Shown: positions 44,556 through 56,964, counted from the first letter of the stretch. The stretch is DNA of 64,000 bases from Desmodus rotundus (GCF_022682495.2 NC_071398.1:86385193-86449192); one strand, 5' to 3'. Made by a program: numbers and translations. Notes: a model not told the origin generated them from the letters alone.

Positions 44556-45060
44556 TCAATAGAAGTTAAAAAAATGCAAATTAAAATGACATGATACCAT
44601 TTTTGTTCTAATATGCAAAGTTTAGAAATAATTAGAAAACTTCAGTATTGGTTCAGATGGGAATGTCTCCTACAACACTAGAGATTGCAATTTGGTAGAT
44701 AACCCTCACAGGAGGCCACGTCCACCAAAAGCCCAATATGTGTGCATACCCCCAACCTATAATTCCACTCTTAAGACTATATATCTTAATGGAATTCACA
44801 GGTTTGTACATAAAGATGTATACATAAGGATTTTCATCATACTGGTCTTTAAAATTATGAAAAATTAGAAACTACTTCAATATCTAGCAAAAGATTATTA
44901 AATAAAGTATATCTATTTGCTGAAATACTGTCTCACTATTACAGTGATAATATAAGGTTTTATGACACAGAAAAATGTTATAACACATAGCAAGATGTTG
45001 TAAATGAGAAAAGCAGACTCCGTACAATATATCATATATACTTTTTGCAATAACAAAACT
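44556..45060 (+). mobile_element. L1 LINE 3' region, right part
   Basis: AAAAATGCAAATTAAAATGA, CATGATACCATTTTTGTTCT, CAATATGTGTGCATACCCCC, TAATTCCACTCTTAAGACTA and CTACTTCAATATCTAGCAAA match the end of ORF2 in older L1s. The fragment is degraded, with many stops. Confidence 0.7.
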
Positions 45061-45094
45061 AGTTAATGTATTTGGTGGTTAAACCAGAATAAAA

Positions 45095-45185
45095 ACTGCA
45101 TAACATTGGTGGAAATTTTGGCTATTAAATGATATCTAGAAAAATGCCCGGCATTAAATAGGCTCTTAATAAATATTTGTTAATT
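45095..45185 (+). repeat. MIR or L2 tail
   Basis: AAATGCCCGGCATTAAATAG and GCTCTTAATAAATATTTGTT are the end shared by MIR and L2 elements. The family cannot be resolved from this length. Confidence 0.5.
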
Positions 45186-45189
45186 AAAT

Positions 45190-45400
45190 GAATTCATGCT
45201 TACTATGCACCAGGTACTATTATAAGCACGTGGTAGAATATTTCCTTCTCACAACAGCACAGTGCTCTAAGTCTTAGTGTGAACTCTACTGAGCCATGAG
45301 GAAGCACACAGAGGATAAGCAACACGGCCTACATCACCCAGCTAAGAGTAGGTGGTGGAGCCAGGATTCGGACTCAGGTGGTCTAAATCCAGAGAATTCA
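45190..45400 (-). repeat. MIR SINE, reverse strand
   Basis: TACTATGCACCAGGTACTAT, AGGAAGCACACAGAGGATAA, CATCACCCAGCTAAGAGTAG and GAGCCAGGATTCGGACTCAG follow reversed MIR order. Confidence 0.8.
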
Positions 45401-46214
45401 CTCAAATACTTTCCTACACATATATGTAGAGAAAAGTCTGCAAGGATACGCACCAACACATCAACAGCAGAATTCAGGCAGTTCTGGGTGGTGGGATTAC
45501 TCAATATCTTGTTTTCCCTTCTTACTTGTCAGAGTTTTCTAATTTCTCTGCAACACAGATGTGAAAATCAATTTATTTTAAGTGTATATAAATATTGCTT
45601 GTAAATAACATGCAAATGTCTTTAATGGATACTTTCTCTGACCAAAGCAGAAGAAAAGTAGAACAGAGGAGAGGGGTGAGAGAGAGAGAGAGAGAAGATG
45701 AGGGACAAGTACAGTGAAGAGTGGTTCTCTATCCCCAGGCCCTAGGACCTTCTTGAAAGATAGATTTTCATGTTTTAAAACAAGGTCAAAAATTGTTTTC
45801 CTGCAAGCTCCCTAATTTCCCATGTGGTCTTTTCTGTGTTCTTTAACCCAGGAGGCTGATGCTTCCTTGGGGTTGCCGCCCACCTGGACAGAGACACGGT
45901 GCCATCTCCAGGTGGACCTTGTCATTCAGGGGCTGTGGTCCAACAGACATTTCCTGAGTTCTGTGCTGGGCAGTGGGTGGGTATGAGGGATACAACTTGA
46001 ATAAGATACAGCCTCTGCCTTCAGGAAACTCACATGTTGTTGGGGAGACAGACAAACTGAAAACACCCTAGGTAATATGGAGCTAGAAAAAGGAATTCAA
46101 GATGTTACAGGAGCACAAGGGAAGAGCATATGATTTCTGTACCATCCTATACTTAGCTCTATCTTAGAGCTCATTTCCTTCTCTACTTTAATTGTAAGCT
46201 TCTTCATCCATTTA
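45401..46214. other. No gene seen; short GA repeat and possible MIR-like scrap
   Basis: GA microsatellite at about 45678-45694. At 45930-46075 the order 'ACAGACATTTCCTGAGTTCT, GGGATACAACTTGAATAAGA, GCCTTCAGGAAACTCACAT' resembles a widespread old placental repeat that I cannot name securely. Confidence 0.4.
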
Positions 46215-46315
46215 TCCAACAGTCTATGAACTCTTTGAGGACTGGTGCTATATCTTGTTCACATTTATGTCCCAGCACTTGGCACACAGTAGGCTGTTTA
46301 ATCAGCAGCTTTGCC
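46215..46315 (+). repeat. L2 LINE 3' terminus
   Basis: ATGAACTCTTTGAGGACTGG, ATATCTTGTTCACATTTATG, CCCAGCACTTGGCACACAGT and AGGCTGTTTAATCAGC are the extreme 3' end of L2. Confidence 0.75.
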
Positions 46316-46519
46316 TGAATGGTTATCTCTATATGGAGATGGTTCTTCAGTTTGGCTCGTCAAGGATCAGGCCAAGGGAGAAGGCACACCGAGAAGAGAG
46401 CACCCTAGAAATCTCTCTGGCTGAGACAAACTGAACCAGGTGAACAGACAAGAAGAAGAGGAAGGATTTTCGAGCCTGAGTAAACACAAGTGTGAGACTC
46501 AGTTAAGAAACAGCTGATT

Positions 46520-46790
46520 TGTTCCAGTCAAAACAGATGTGGCTGCAGCAGAGATGAGTCATGAAGGGCCTTTTAGTCACACTAAGTTCAGATTTTATCT
46601 TGTAAGCTATGAGGATTCCCCCAAAAAAAAGGAGAGATGTGGTCAGATTTGGTTATAGGAAAATCACTCCGGTGGAAGTGATTAGCACCACAGAAGGTGG
46701 AAGAAACGGGGCAAGGTGGAGGCAAGGAGGCCAGTTAAACAAAAGGGCTACCATCAGAAAGCAACGAGGACACCATGAGGACATAGACGA
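46520..46790 (-). repeat. L2 LINE fragment, reverse strand
   Basis: CATGAAGGGCCTTTTAGTCA, AGGAGAGATGTGGTCAGATT, GAAAATCACTCCGGTGGAAG and AGGCAAGGAGGCCAGTTAAA follow L2 read in reverse. The 97-codon frame at 46609-46902 lies on it and is not a gene. Confidence 0.65.
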
Positions 46791-48512
46791 AGGCAGGGGC
46801 TTCAAGGCTGGAGAGAAAAAGACACCCCAATGTTATTTTCCTCCAGACCAGCTTGACATCATTCTTACTCATGCATGTGCATGCGAAACAGTTAAAAACT
46901 GACACTAGAGTGTAAAAAAGGCAAAGACTGTCTTAAGGATCTAGCCACAGTGCCTGCTCAGCAGTACCAATCCCCCAAGGTTTCACACCCCACTAGCACC
47001 TCGGAGGGCACCCCTCCCACAGGCAGGAACGAAGACATCCAGGCAGCCAGAGAACACTCAGAAGCAGCAGCAGAGTGGGGGGAAAGTACATTACAGCATC
47101 TGTGTCTAGCAGCTGCCAAGCATCCTCCATGTGTTCATGCAGCTGTCGTGTGATCGCAATGGAAGACGAAACAGAAGGGCAAAGAGAATGTCCCGCAACA
47201 GACTCTGAGTGCCAAGTAGGTAGGTGGGCTCTGGGGCAACCAAGGCCGATCCACTGGATGACTCTAGGAGCTGCTGCTTACCTTGGACGATTGCCATGCA
47301 GAGCCCTTAAGTAGCCGGATCATCCCTGGGCCTGTGCATAGCAGGATACCGATCACCACCCCTGAGCCAGGTGACCCAGGAAAGTGGAGAGTTGAGTTGT
47401 CTCACCAGCTTCCTTAGTTTGATTTCAAGTCGCCAGTCTCCATCTCTCAAAGGTGTTGTATGATGTATCACTTTGGTTCAAATTTGTCAATCAAAGGTAA
47501 ATATGGTAGGAGAATTAAGTTTGTGACCCCCTTACCACCAAATAATCACAGAGATAACCCAGGGTATCATCATTCAACCAAAACTGGGAATTACTAGTTT
47601 TGATACCCACCTGTGGGCAGCTGGGGGAATGCATGATGTTGATTATGCCACTCATTTACCCATTGCACATAGATCTATTAAGTACCTACCAAATACATGA
47701 GAACACGCTAGGATTTGTGGCAGCTAAAACAGCGTGGAATGTTCGTGATGCTATGCGCTTACAAAGAAGTTCATCCACTCTTTCTTTTCTTTTCTTTTCT
47801 TTTTTTTTTTACAACCAGAGCTAATATGCAGTCATTTGCATGGCACAGATATTTACAGCCATTGACTATTCAGATTGGCCAGTTCCTTTGTGAACCAGTT
47901 GTTACAATACAGCCCTTTGAAGACCACCCCTTCCCACAGCAATGCTGCATGGTCACATTTACATCCTCAAAGCATCACCTCCTAGTGAACAGGGCGCAGC
48001 CAGCGCTGGAACCCCTGAGGGGCCTACGATGCAGTTGGAAGAGGGAGGTATCAGAGAGCCATCAAATAATTCCGTGGTCACATGAAGCAGGTACCTGACT
48101 GTGCGGGCCAGAGAGCCGACACAGTACGCGGGTAAAATAAAAAATAAGGGAAAAGGCATCTGGCCCTCCAGGCAAACTTGAGGAAGGGCTTCATTTTGTG
48201 GTGGCGGGAGTGGCAACTGAGACAGCCAGGACTCTGGGCAAAGTCATCCCTGTAGAACCACCTGGTAAAAACGACATTGCTTGTGCTTGACAGAACTCCT
48301 CAGCTGCATGTGACAGTGGACACACTGGCCTGAGTACCCTACTGTACCTTCCTCTTAGTTCTAGAATCCAAGCCTGGGAGGGGAATCTGACTGGTAGATC
48401 TAAGGTATATGCCCTCACCTAGCTGCCATACCAGGCAGTGGAAAGTTGGCTTCTAAAAGTTCAACTTTTCCAAAGCAGATGAGCCCAGCCTCCCACCAAG
48501 ATTCATGCAGTA
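46791..48512. other. No gene seen; (TTTTC) tract at 47784-47810
   Basis: A short array of TTTTC units ending in T10 lies at about 47784-47810. The surrounding sequence shows no recognisable repeat body. Frames of 60-127 codons on both strands overlap and lack motifs. Confidence 0.45.
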
Positions 48513-48707
48513 GCTCCGGCTGGTGTGACTCAGTGGATTGAACGCTGGCCTGCAAACCAAAGGGTTGCCAGTTCAATTCCCAGTTAGGGTACATGCCTGA
48601 GTTTCAGGCCAGATCCCCAGTAGGGGGGGTGTGTGAGGCAACCACACATTCACGCTTCTTTCTCCCTCCCTTCCCCACTGTCTAAAAATAAAGAAATACA
48701 ATTAAAA
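48513..48707 (+). mobile_element. VES SINE (bat tRNA-derived), + orientation
   Basis: The copy closest to full length by content: CTCCGGCTGGTGTGACTCAG, TGGATTGAACGCTGGCCTGC, AAACCAAAGGGTTGCCAG, B-box GGTTGCCAGTTCAATTCCC, GGGTACATGCCTGAGTTTCA, GGCCAGATCCCCAGTAGGG, GGCAACCACACATTCACGC, a CT-rich part and TAAAAATAAAGAAATAC. The A-box has one change (TGACTCAGTGG). No convincing target duplication is visible. Confidence 0.95.
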
Positions 48708-50179
48708 AAAATGCATACATTAATGTGGGGTCCACACACTGGAAAAGGGCTCAAGTACTCAGCAGCTTAAAGACAACAATTGCTCAATGCACCTGCCAGG
48801 CCCCCACCCAAGCTCCTGCCCATCCCTCTCGTCCACAGCCTAGAGCTTCCTGACTGAGGACTTCACAGTCTAGCAAACTGAGCTATTCTTACTTGTCCAA
48901 TGCACTGTGCTCTTTCAGGCCTCTGAGTGGATTTACTTATTGCTCTTTATCTTTTCTCCTCTGCTCCTTCACCTGCTCGCTATCTGCATAAACTTCCAGG
49001 GCAGACCCTACAACATACTCAACATTGTATTACCACACCTAACATGTCTGTAGTATTCGCTCACTTAATGGTTATTAAATCGAATCATTTGACCAAAGAC
49101 TGTGACTATATTTTCTTAACCCAAATTTGAAAACAAGTCTGAGAAGTCCAAGGACACCTGGAGCTGAACACATTAGATTGGAAGCAATCCTAAAAGCATA
49201 ATACCAAACTATTGGACATGAAGTCTCAGGAAAATAAGCATCCAGGGTTCTCATCTCCTGGTTCACCTCCCAGCCCCACCCAAACGCCCCTTTCTGTTTT
49301 CCAAGCAAACAACGTCTGCTTTCCAACAGCCTCACCCCAAACCTGCCCATCATGGTGCTTAGTTTGCCTTCAGGAACCATCTCCCCTTCTCTCTCATAGG
49401 CACAAACCCCTGGCACGTGGTTGCACAAATAAAGATGGTATATTTTCCAACCTCCCTTGCAGCTAGTATGATCTTATGAGAAAGGCTTGGCCAAAGGCTT
49501 ACCTCAAGCCTTTCTCTACCCACTGTCCTGAAGCTTCCTGAGGGCTTGTTCTCAAAAAAAAAAAAAAAAAAAAAAGTGACAGTTTCATTCCCTGTTAAAA
49601 TATAAATAATCTTAGGAGGGATAACACTTCATGTTCTTATCAGTTTTCGTTCCCATGAAAGACAAAACTGAGAGAGGTCTGCTAGAAGGAAAAGAAGGGT
49701 TTAGAATGAAAATGTGGAACCACTGAAAACCTATAAGCCTCACAGATTCGCTTCACATTGGCCTTAGCATAGATCCATATACTTGCCCAGAGACCCCCTC
49801 CCAGTTGTGAATACCTCCTGGTCCAATACCCTGATTGCCCCTGAGGCAGGTCTCATCACCTTCGGCCACACTGAGGAGAGGGGACTTGCCAGGCAAGAGC
49901 CCCTACCCTCTGGGGAGGAACCACCAACATTGTCAGGTGAGTCCCCAAGGCTCCTGTGTCCCACCCATGGCAAAGGAGCAGGAGCGGGCAGCTTCCTTGG
50001 GACAAGGAAAGCAGTGCCCTTCCTCCTCCCTACCTGAGGTTTCTGGCTCTAATGGATGATACTGCCCTTCTCCCTTTGCCCTTGACTGAGTAGACAGTCT
50101 AATTGATCTACCAGTCCCTTGTCTTTCCATTTTGGGATCTGGTGAGTTTTATAGTCAGCAGTTGACTCGGCACGCCCCA
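48708..50179. other. No gene seen; poly(A) tract at 49554-49575
   Basis: A pure A22 tract lies at 49554-49575. The sequence to its left (49380-49553) shows no SINE or L1 body that I recognise, so the tract's origin is unclear. Opposing short frames at 49764-50130 carry no motif. Confidence 0.45.
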
Positions 50180-50450
50180 CAGTGAAGGAACCTGTACATT
50201 CTGTCAATCTCCATAGCTTTAGGGAATGTTTTCACTGGCATTTGGTTATTGAAAGCAAGATGCAATCGCCCTATGATAAAGAAGCTAATGATCAAGGCCC
50301 CATAATAGCTTTTTTATATTACTGCTAAGTCACAACACTCTCCCTCTACTTTTTATTCATGCAAATGAAGTGCAAATCAAACAAAAGCAAACTGTCTGTC
50401 AGCAGGTTGTTTTAAATACCAGATCCCTTTTTTTCTCTTCCCTTTTAAAT
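50180..50450. promoter_or_regulatory. Candidate conserved enhancer-like block with paired octamer sites
   Basis: Repeat-free sequence with the perfect octamer ATGCAAAT at 50359-50366 and a near-octamer GTGCAAAT at 50370-50377, 11 bp apart and so on the same face of the helix. It also has CTAATGATC near 50285 and a CTGTCTGTCAG stretch (TGTC/TGACA-type half sites) near 50392. POU-family factors bind octamers. Function here is an inference from motif content alone. Confidence 0.35.
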
Positions 50451-52829
50451 AAAGAGCAAACAAGGACAGAAAAGAAACAAGATGGTGCCTTTAGTGTTTG
50501 TTTTAATAGTTTTGTTTTTTCTTTTTCTCTCCTCCTCCTGCAGTAGGCCGGAAAGGTCACAAGATAAGTGTTTTCCATTCACATCCCTGAGCTGTAGGTA
50601 TTTGGAGAGGATAAAAAATGCACTTTTTTTGTTTTCCTTTTTTATTTGGAAGCCTCCTGTCAAAGTGCCCAGAAAACTGCTTCTGGAGCAGATGGAGAAG
50701 GCACATGAAGCCGTGCTGGGAAACTGCGTTTCCAGAAACGAGGTCTGTGTCAGCCTTGCTCTTCAACAACCAGCGCTGGCCGGGGAGCCCACCACGCCAC
50801 CCTCGGTGCCCTGCACCCGAGGCCAACAGGACCTTTAACTCTTGGTCATTCCTAGTATTTATTCATTTGGCACCTGCTTCTAGGGATCCTATATTTTTCC
50901 CCTTGAGACCAACAAGGTTTTTTCACCAACAGGCTTTGGCTTGGTGACAGTGTTGGAAAGAATCTTGAGACAGTGATCACATCTGCAGTCAAGAGGATGG
51001 GGTCCCTCTGTGGAGCCAGGCACGATAGGTAGCCCCAGAAAACCAGCTGTTCAAGAAGAACAGTTGCAGGTGTCTGCAGGCCTCTTGAACTTGGTGGGAA
51101 AATTCCTGACACTCCACTGATTGTCTTGTGGTATCAGAGACTGTTTTCTTACTACAAGTGTTGTGATGGGTGTTATTCAATTATGCCTCCAGACCGAGAG
51201 GATCTGGGGGGAATGGCCAAGCCAATGTAGTAATAACCAGCAGTGTAACTCCCATCCGCCCACTGTGCCACTGGCTATGATGAAACAATAGTCAACCCCA
51301 TTGGGGTCTCTGGAGAGGGCCAATAAATAGCACCCCTCTTCACCTGAGATCTGAACAAATGGATAAATAAGACAAAGGCATGGAAGATGGAAACCAAAAT
51401 AAAATCTGTGTCACCGACAAAGGCCCCCTGGAAGGATGCTGACGTGAGAGGCCCAGAATTAGGCAGAGTTGCTCTCCTGGGCACACACATGTTAATGAAG
51501 ATGGTCTGGTCAGTGTGTGGGGGGATGGAACTCTTGCTTCTTACAGCAGATGAGTAGCTCCCCAGAAGGAAAGGGGGACGGGCAGGTCAAATGTGTTCAG
51601 TTTATTTTTCTAAATGGACTAATGAGCTAAGTCATTCCCCTGGAGCAACAGGTGGAGAAGGTCCAGAACCCACACCTTCTACTTGGAGAGAACCATCAGG
51701 AGAGGGGAACAAGCTTCTCCTCCCCAATATCATTGTAGAGGTGAGGAAGTGGACAACGAGCAGTTAGGAGAAGAGATTTTGTTTATGATACCCAATTAGT
51801 AAAAGGTAATGTCAAGTCTTTAGACTGCCAAGCCCAAGGGCAGCATTTCATCTATGGAGACTGACTCTCAGGGACCAGGGGGCATCACCATCACTGTAGC
51901 CATTGGCCATTTCCCACCCTTCACCATGTGCCACGTCCTCGCCTAAAGTCTGCCCGTCCTCTCCTTCTCTAAGCTGATGCTTAAAGCTACCCACCCAGGA
52001 TCCTCACAGAAGACTCACGTCAGAGAAAATACGCCAGGTTCTTTACAGCTCACCTGAACCGAGAGCATGTTCTGGAGGCCCCTGCAGATGGTTCACAGCC
52101 CCATCCAGCCTCACTGGTCTTGGCCTCTTCACAGACAGCAATACCCCCTTCAAGCTGACACTGGAGAAGAGATTTCAGAACAGAAATTAGATTCATTAAA
52201 GGTGTATATTGTTGAGAACATCGTCCATCATGTTATTCAGTTTCCTGAAAATAATGTGCACACATGTACACACACCTCTTTTAGACATAGAGTTGTGGTA
52301 CGTTTCCTGATTAGGATACTCTTTGTGTAAGGTCAATATCGTTAATGTACAGTTTGTTATAAATCACTTCAATAAATTGTGTTCCCCTGTTTGATCAGGA
52401 AAGTCAAAACCAAAGTTGTGGTTCAATGTCAACTGAATAGTATAAAACGTTCAAGTCCGTGTGTCTGCAAATTCTCCCTTTTTGAAAACGTTTCCTCTTA
52501 CCATATCTCCACCCTGTGTCCTATTTATAGTCTCATACAACAATGTTTGTTTTCTGTTTTGCAATAGACTAGGTATTCTTGCAAGAAATCATAAATTCCA
52601 GGAAACACTGAGACAAATAAAATGCACTCTCTATTTTTATCATTAAATGTACAATAAACTAATTATTACATTTTATAAAAATATTCAACAAATACATATT
52701 TCCCAGGTGTTTAAATTTTAGAATCAAAACATAAAATTTAATTTTATGTAAATTTCCAAATACCTACACAGTTTTCATCTGCCACCTAAAACCAAGTGTA
52801 AGCAATTATAATAGATTTTCTTTTTAAGG
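50451..52829. other. No gene seen; repeat-poor non-coding sequence
   Basis: A CT-rich run ending in CAG at 50541-50543 looks like a splice acceptor and opens into a frame that ends at 50838, but no donor site follows and no protein family is recognisable. I treat it as non-coding. The rest shows no clear transposon. Confidence 0.4.
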
Positions 52830-53280
52830 TCGCTGACTCACAAATGATCAATTACATTCTATTTTTCAATGCAGGGATTTATTTAAAGTTATTTTCTTTA
52901 ATCACAAAGGTAATTCATAGTGTTAATAGAAGCAGTCAAAGAATGAAGCATTTGACCCAGGTTAATTCTGTTTTATTTCTATAAATATACTTTAGATTTA
53001 AAATCATTACGTGCCTTATTTTGCCACTGTATTTGCCGTGCAAAAAATACTTGCAGTTAGTAAACTTTGCTAAAAAGGTCCTCATGAAACAGGTCTTCCA
53101 AAAGCTCTCTCTGTTGGCAACTGCAGCTAGATTTAATCTCCTTTATATTCTGTCGCCTTTGAGATTGGAAGGGATTTTTGGGTTCTTGTTTTGGTTAATG
53201 TTTTCCCTCAGAAATGTCAACTGTTGCTGTCATTCTTATCAAAGTAGGTTATCTCATTGTTGGTTCACATAAACCAAGCT
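52830..53280. promoter_or_regulatory. Candidate conserved regulatory block (AT-rich, repeat-free)
   Basis: AT-rich, repeat-free and not low-complexity. Motifs include GCTGACTCA (AP-1/MARE-like) near 52832, TCAATTACATTC near 52849, TTTGACCCAGGTTAATTC near 52951 and TTATCAAAG near 53237. The combination looks like non-coding regulatory DNA, but no alignment was available to test this. Confidence 0.25.
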
Positions 53281-54019
53281 CATTTCTTGCAAAATATTTT
53301 TTAATAATCCAAAGTCCAACCACTACACCAGTTGTTACCAGTCTGGCCTTTAAAATCAGAAGCATAAGGGACAGCAAATGAGACCATTTAATTTTCTACG
53401 TCTTCTTCCCTGTTCCACTCTTGTATTTATAGAGTGAAGAGAAGCTGGTAAGGCTTTGGATTTTTTATTTTTGTTAATTTTTTAAAAAGATGTCCGATAT
53501 ATGGCAATATTTATTTTAAAAAGAGAAATAAGAGAGCTTTTGTATTCATCTAGAGTGTCACACACTTGATATTCATCATTCATTTCTTCACCCATTCATT
53601 CACTGAATAAAGATTACACGTACTCCATGATAAAGCAAAGCCATATCGTCGAGGAAAACAGAGAAACAGAAAACACTTGTCCCTTGGAAGCCAACAGGCT
53701 ACTTTAGGAAACACGGCCCTCCCAGGTCCTACCATAGAGTCAGGGCTACATCGATGTAGGTTGTGTTAAGCTGTACCCACAAACACAATTTCGGGTCTCT
53801 AATTCAGCAATATATCAACATGTCCACATGAACACAGATCCACCTGAGAAGCCTGGGCTGAGGCCTTGTGCAGTACTCAGAAAGCAAGACCATTAGAACC
53901 TGCTGAGTTAGATTCATCCATTTTATTTCAATAAATTTTTTTTCCTGGGTAGTCACTCCTATTTTTGCCCCTAATATTGAGAAGAACTTTAAGAATGTAG
54001 GCCCTGGAGCTAGAATATC
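53281..54019. other. No gene seen; unassigned non-coding sequence
   Basis: Contains a reversed-MIR-like CACCCATTCATTCACTGAAT scrap near 53590. Otherwise nothing is recognised. Confidence 0.4.
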
Positions 54020-54905
54020 CAGATATTTTTAAACTGAAGTATACATTACATAACAATAACAGGCAAGAGCTTAAGATTTTGAACATTCAGTTCGATGAGT
54101 TTTAGTAATGGGACACACCCATGTAACCACCACTGAAATGGGATATAGACTGTTTCCATCACCCCAGAAATTCCCCTATGTGCCTTACCAGTAATCACTC
54201 TCTATTATTACAGGTTAATTTTGTCTATTCTAGAACTTCATGTAAATGGAATCATACAGCATGTGCTTTTTACATGTCTGGTTTCTTTCACTCAAGTTGT
54301 GTTTTTGAGATATTATGGCATTTGTAGTGGTTTGTTCCTTTGTATTGCTGAAGAGTACTCCACTGCACGAATAGATTACTGTTCATCCATTCTCTTGTCA
54401 GGGGAAATCTGGGTTCTTTCCAATCTTTGGCTGTTATGAATGACTAAGACTGCTATCATCATTTTCGTATGTCATTTTTGTGTACGTTTTCATTTTTCTT
54501 GTATGTATACCTTGAATTTAGTATTTCTGGGTCATATCGTAGATACATGTTCAACTTTTTAAGAAACTACCAAGTAGTTCTCCAAAGTGGTTGGGTTGTT
54601 TTACACTCCAACCAACAAATACATCGAAGTCCTGACTGATCACATGTGCTACTGAAGTCTTTTTGGTTTTGGCCATTTTCATGTGGGTGAAATAGTAGCT
54701 CACTGTGGGTTTAATTTGCATTTCCTTGGTGACTAATGGCTTTTCATCTACAAACAGCAAGAAGCAGATGAAAAGATTTTTGCCTAACTGTTTTTGGTTG
54801 TCTTCTTATTGCTGGTTAGTAGGAGCTCTTTTTATATTGTAGATATGAAATCTTTGCCACATGTATATCTTACAAGTATTTTTCTTCCCAGTCTGTGGCT
54901 TGAAT
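54020..54905 (-). mobile_element. L1 LINE ORF2 end, reverse orientation
   Basis: Read on the + strand: CCATGTAACCACCACTGAAA, ATGTAAATGGAATCATACAG, TTTGTAGTGGTTTGTTCCTT, ATTGCTGAAGAGTACTCCAC, GAATTTAGTATTTCTGGGTC, TTTTTAAGAAACTACCAAGT, TAATTTGCATTTCCTTGGTG and TTCTTCCCAGTCTGTGGCTT. This is the reverse complement of the end of L1 ORF2 from an older subfamily. It is heavily mutated, and the frames at 54221-54439 and 54551-54760 are remnants in wrong frames. Confidence 0.9.
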
Positions 54906-55059
54906 ATTCATTTTTTTAATGATGGAACAGACCTCACTTGGTCTCATCTCCCAGTTAACTTCTCTAGGGAAGGATTTAGAAGTACAGGCCTTTTGATATC
55001 ACTAACAATGAACCTTTTCTTTTCATCATATAAAAAAGGCATTTCTCCAGTTCTCTGTC

Positions 55060-55935
55060 CACTCTCTGTCCCTGGTTTATAGTCTTTGCTGAACTTGACG
55101 TGCCCCTAAAATCATCTACGTATCCCTAATCTGAATTCATTTCTTTGTTCTCTAAACACATATAGCACTTTCTTTACTTGTCTTTTTACTTCTTTCAATA
55201 TTAATAGTTTGCATGTCTTTGACCCAGACCTCTCCAGACCAACATAACTACCAAATATACTTAGTATGTCTACTCGGACATTCCCTTCCCACTAGGCAGC
55301 CTCCAAATGTAATTCTTTATTCTACTCCTTGCAAAGATAATCCCTTTTTAGGCTTTCTGTCATGGTGGGTGGCACCACTGTATACCAAGTTCTCAGTCCA
55401 GAAACCTGGGTGTTTTTTGACTCTCATATCCAGTCCCTCAGCCAAGGCTATTGACTGGGATCCCGATCTTCCATGCTCCACCCCAAAGATCTTGAATTTA
55501 CCCTCTTGTCTCCACCCTACCGCCGCATCCTAGTCCAATCGCTGTCATGCCTCTCTTCCAGATTCCTGTTTCAACTCTCATCTTTCTCCCACTACCATCC
55601 AACTATGCCATCTTTCAGGTCGTTTCTAGAAAGTGCCAAGATGCCTCTTCTCAGGTCTTTGCATTTGAAATTTCCCTTGTCTAAACTACTCTTCTTTAGG
55701 GCATCCAAAAGAGCCACCCACCCTGACACTTTCTATCACAATACCCTCTTTATTCCCTTCTTAGGATTTATTCCAAATGGTGGTCACATTCCCCGTATTT
55801 CTCTCTCCCACTAAGATGTAAGTTCCAAGAGCGAGGTCTCCATGTTTTTCCTCTTTGCCAGTACATCTCCAGGATCCAGCAAAGTTGCCTGGCACGTAGT
55901 AGGCACCTAACAAGAATTACTAAATGAAGGAATGT
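55060..55935 (+). mobile_element. L2 LINE 3' region, long fragment
   Basis: This is the most complete L2 here, about 875 bp, in forward order: CATGGTGGGTGGCACCACTG, CCAGAAACCTGGGTGTTTTT, TGACTCTCATATCCAGTCCC, TCAGGTCTTTGCATTTGAAA, CATCCAAAAGAGCCACCCAC, CACTAAGATGTAAGTTCCAA, CCAGCAAAGTTGCCTGGCAC and GTAGTAGGCACCTAACAAGA, ending in the TGAAGGAATG tail. It covers the end of the L2 ORF and the 3' UTR. The 106- and 113-codon frames over it are relics. Confidence 0.8.
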
Positions 55936-56964
55936 TTCTCTTACCAGTTCAAATCTAAGATCATGTCTTTTGAATTTTCTATTCACCCCAAAGCATCGCT
56001 TTGCCCCAGTGGGTGTTATAAAAGTCTTTTGCAAACAGTATCATCTTTCCCAAATCAGTATTCCAGATCTCCCTTCCTATCTCCTGCAATCTTTTTGTCC
56101 CCTAGCCCATCTATGCTCCACAGCCCACCCCCAAATCTGTTGTTTGCCTTACAGACCTATGCACTGCATCCATAGAGCTGCAGCTACAAGCTACCAAATA
56201 ATAAGCAAAAGTAATTTTTGGCAGATGCAGGCACATTGGTGATGAAAAACCAGCTCCGTGATGGAGCTGACTAATCAGAACCATCGGACAACAGACCAGG
56301 TAGATAGACACTGAGTCGAGACACACACGCTTGCTGTTTCCTGTGCCTTCCTCTGCCTGCTGTCACTCCCCCCCTCCCCCCGAAAGGGTGTTTGAGTCTG
56401 ATCCTCTCAGCCAAGGGGCAGATGGAGAAATTGTTTGCAATTGAGATGAGAATATTTTATCAGACTTCCTACAAATGGGGTCCACTGAATTTTAATCTGC
56501 CAGCAGAGCACTGACAAAAAAGAAGATAAAGTCTCAACAGGACATCCTGTAAGGTCTCCTCAGGAATTAGTGTGTTTTGGGTCAACATGCAGTCGATAGA
56601 TGATAAACTTCCAAGGGCAACTGCGAGAGCCCTGAAACAGACACTTCCCTGGTCCCTCCTGTCTCCCAGCGAAGGCTGAATGACAGGAGGGAACCTGGGT
56701 CAGGAGCCAGGAAGTCTGTATTCCAGGCCCCGTTCTGGCCCTGACTCCTTGGGTCACTGTCTGTGGGTGATGTCTCTTTTCAGTCTCTCAGTTATTCCAT
56801 CTGTACAATGGAGAGAATGCATCCTATTTCTCCCAAGGGGGTCATGAAGATGTTTGGAAATTAATGGGCCATATAGATAGACGAACCAAGAGCTGTTTGT
56901 CAAATGTACTGTATTTTGTTCTTTTCTCTCTCACTCAACTCCGCAATAATAGTAAGAGCCGCTG
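55936..56964. other. No gene seen; unassigned non-coding sequence
   Basis: Low-repeat sequence with a C-rich stretch near 56366-56385. Opposing frames at 55768-56326 are not supported. Confidence 0.45.

Noticed and set aside
49554..49575. Processed pseudogene or SINE ending in the A22 tract
   Set aside because: No retroposon body or reading frame is recognisable upstream, and no flanking direct repeat was seen.
50482..50838. Possible exon: CT-rich tract ending CAG at 50541-50543 followed by an open frame
   Set aside because: Acceptor-like tracts are common. No matching donor follows before the stop, and the translated residues match no family I recognise.
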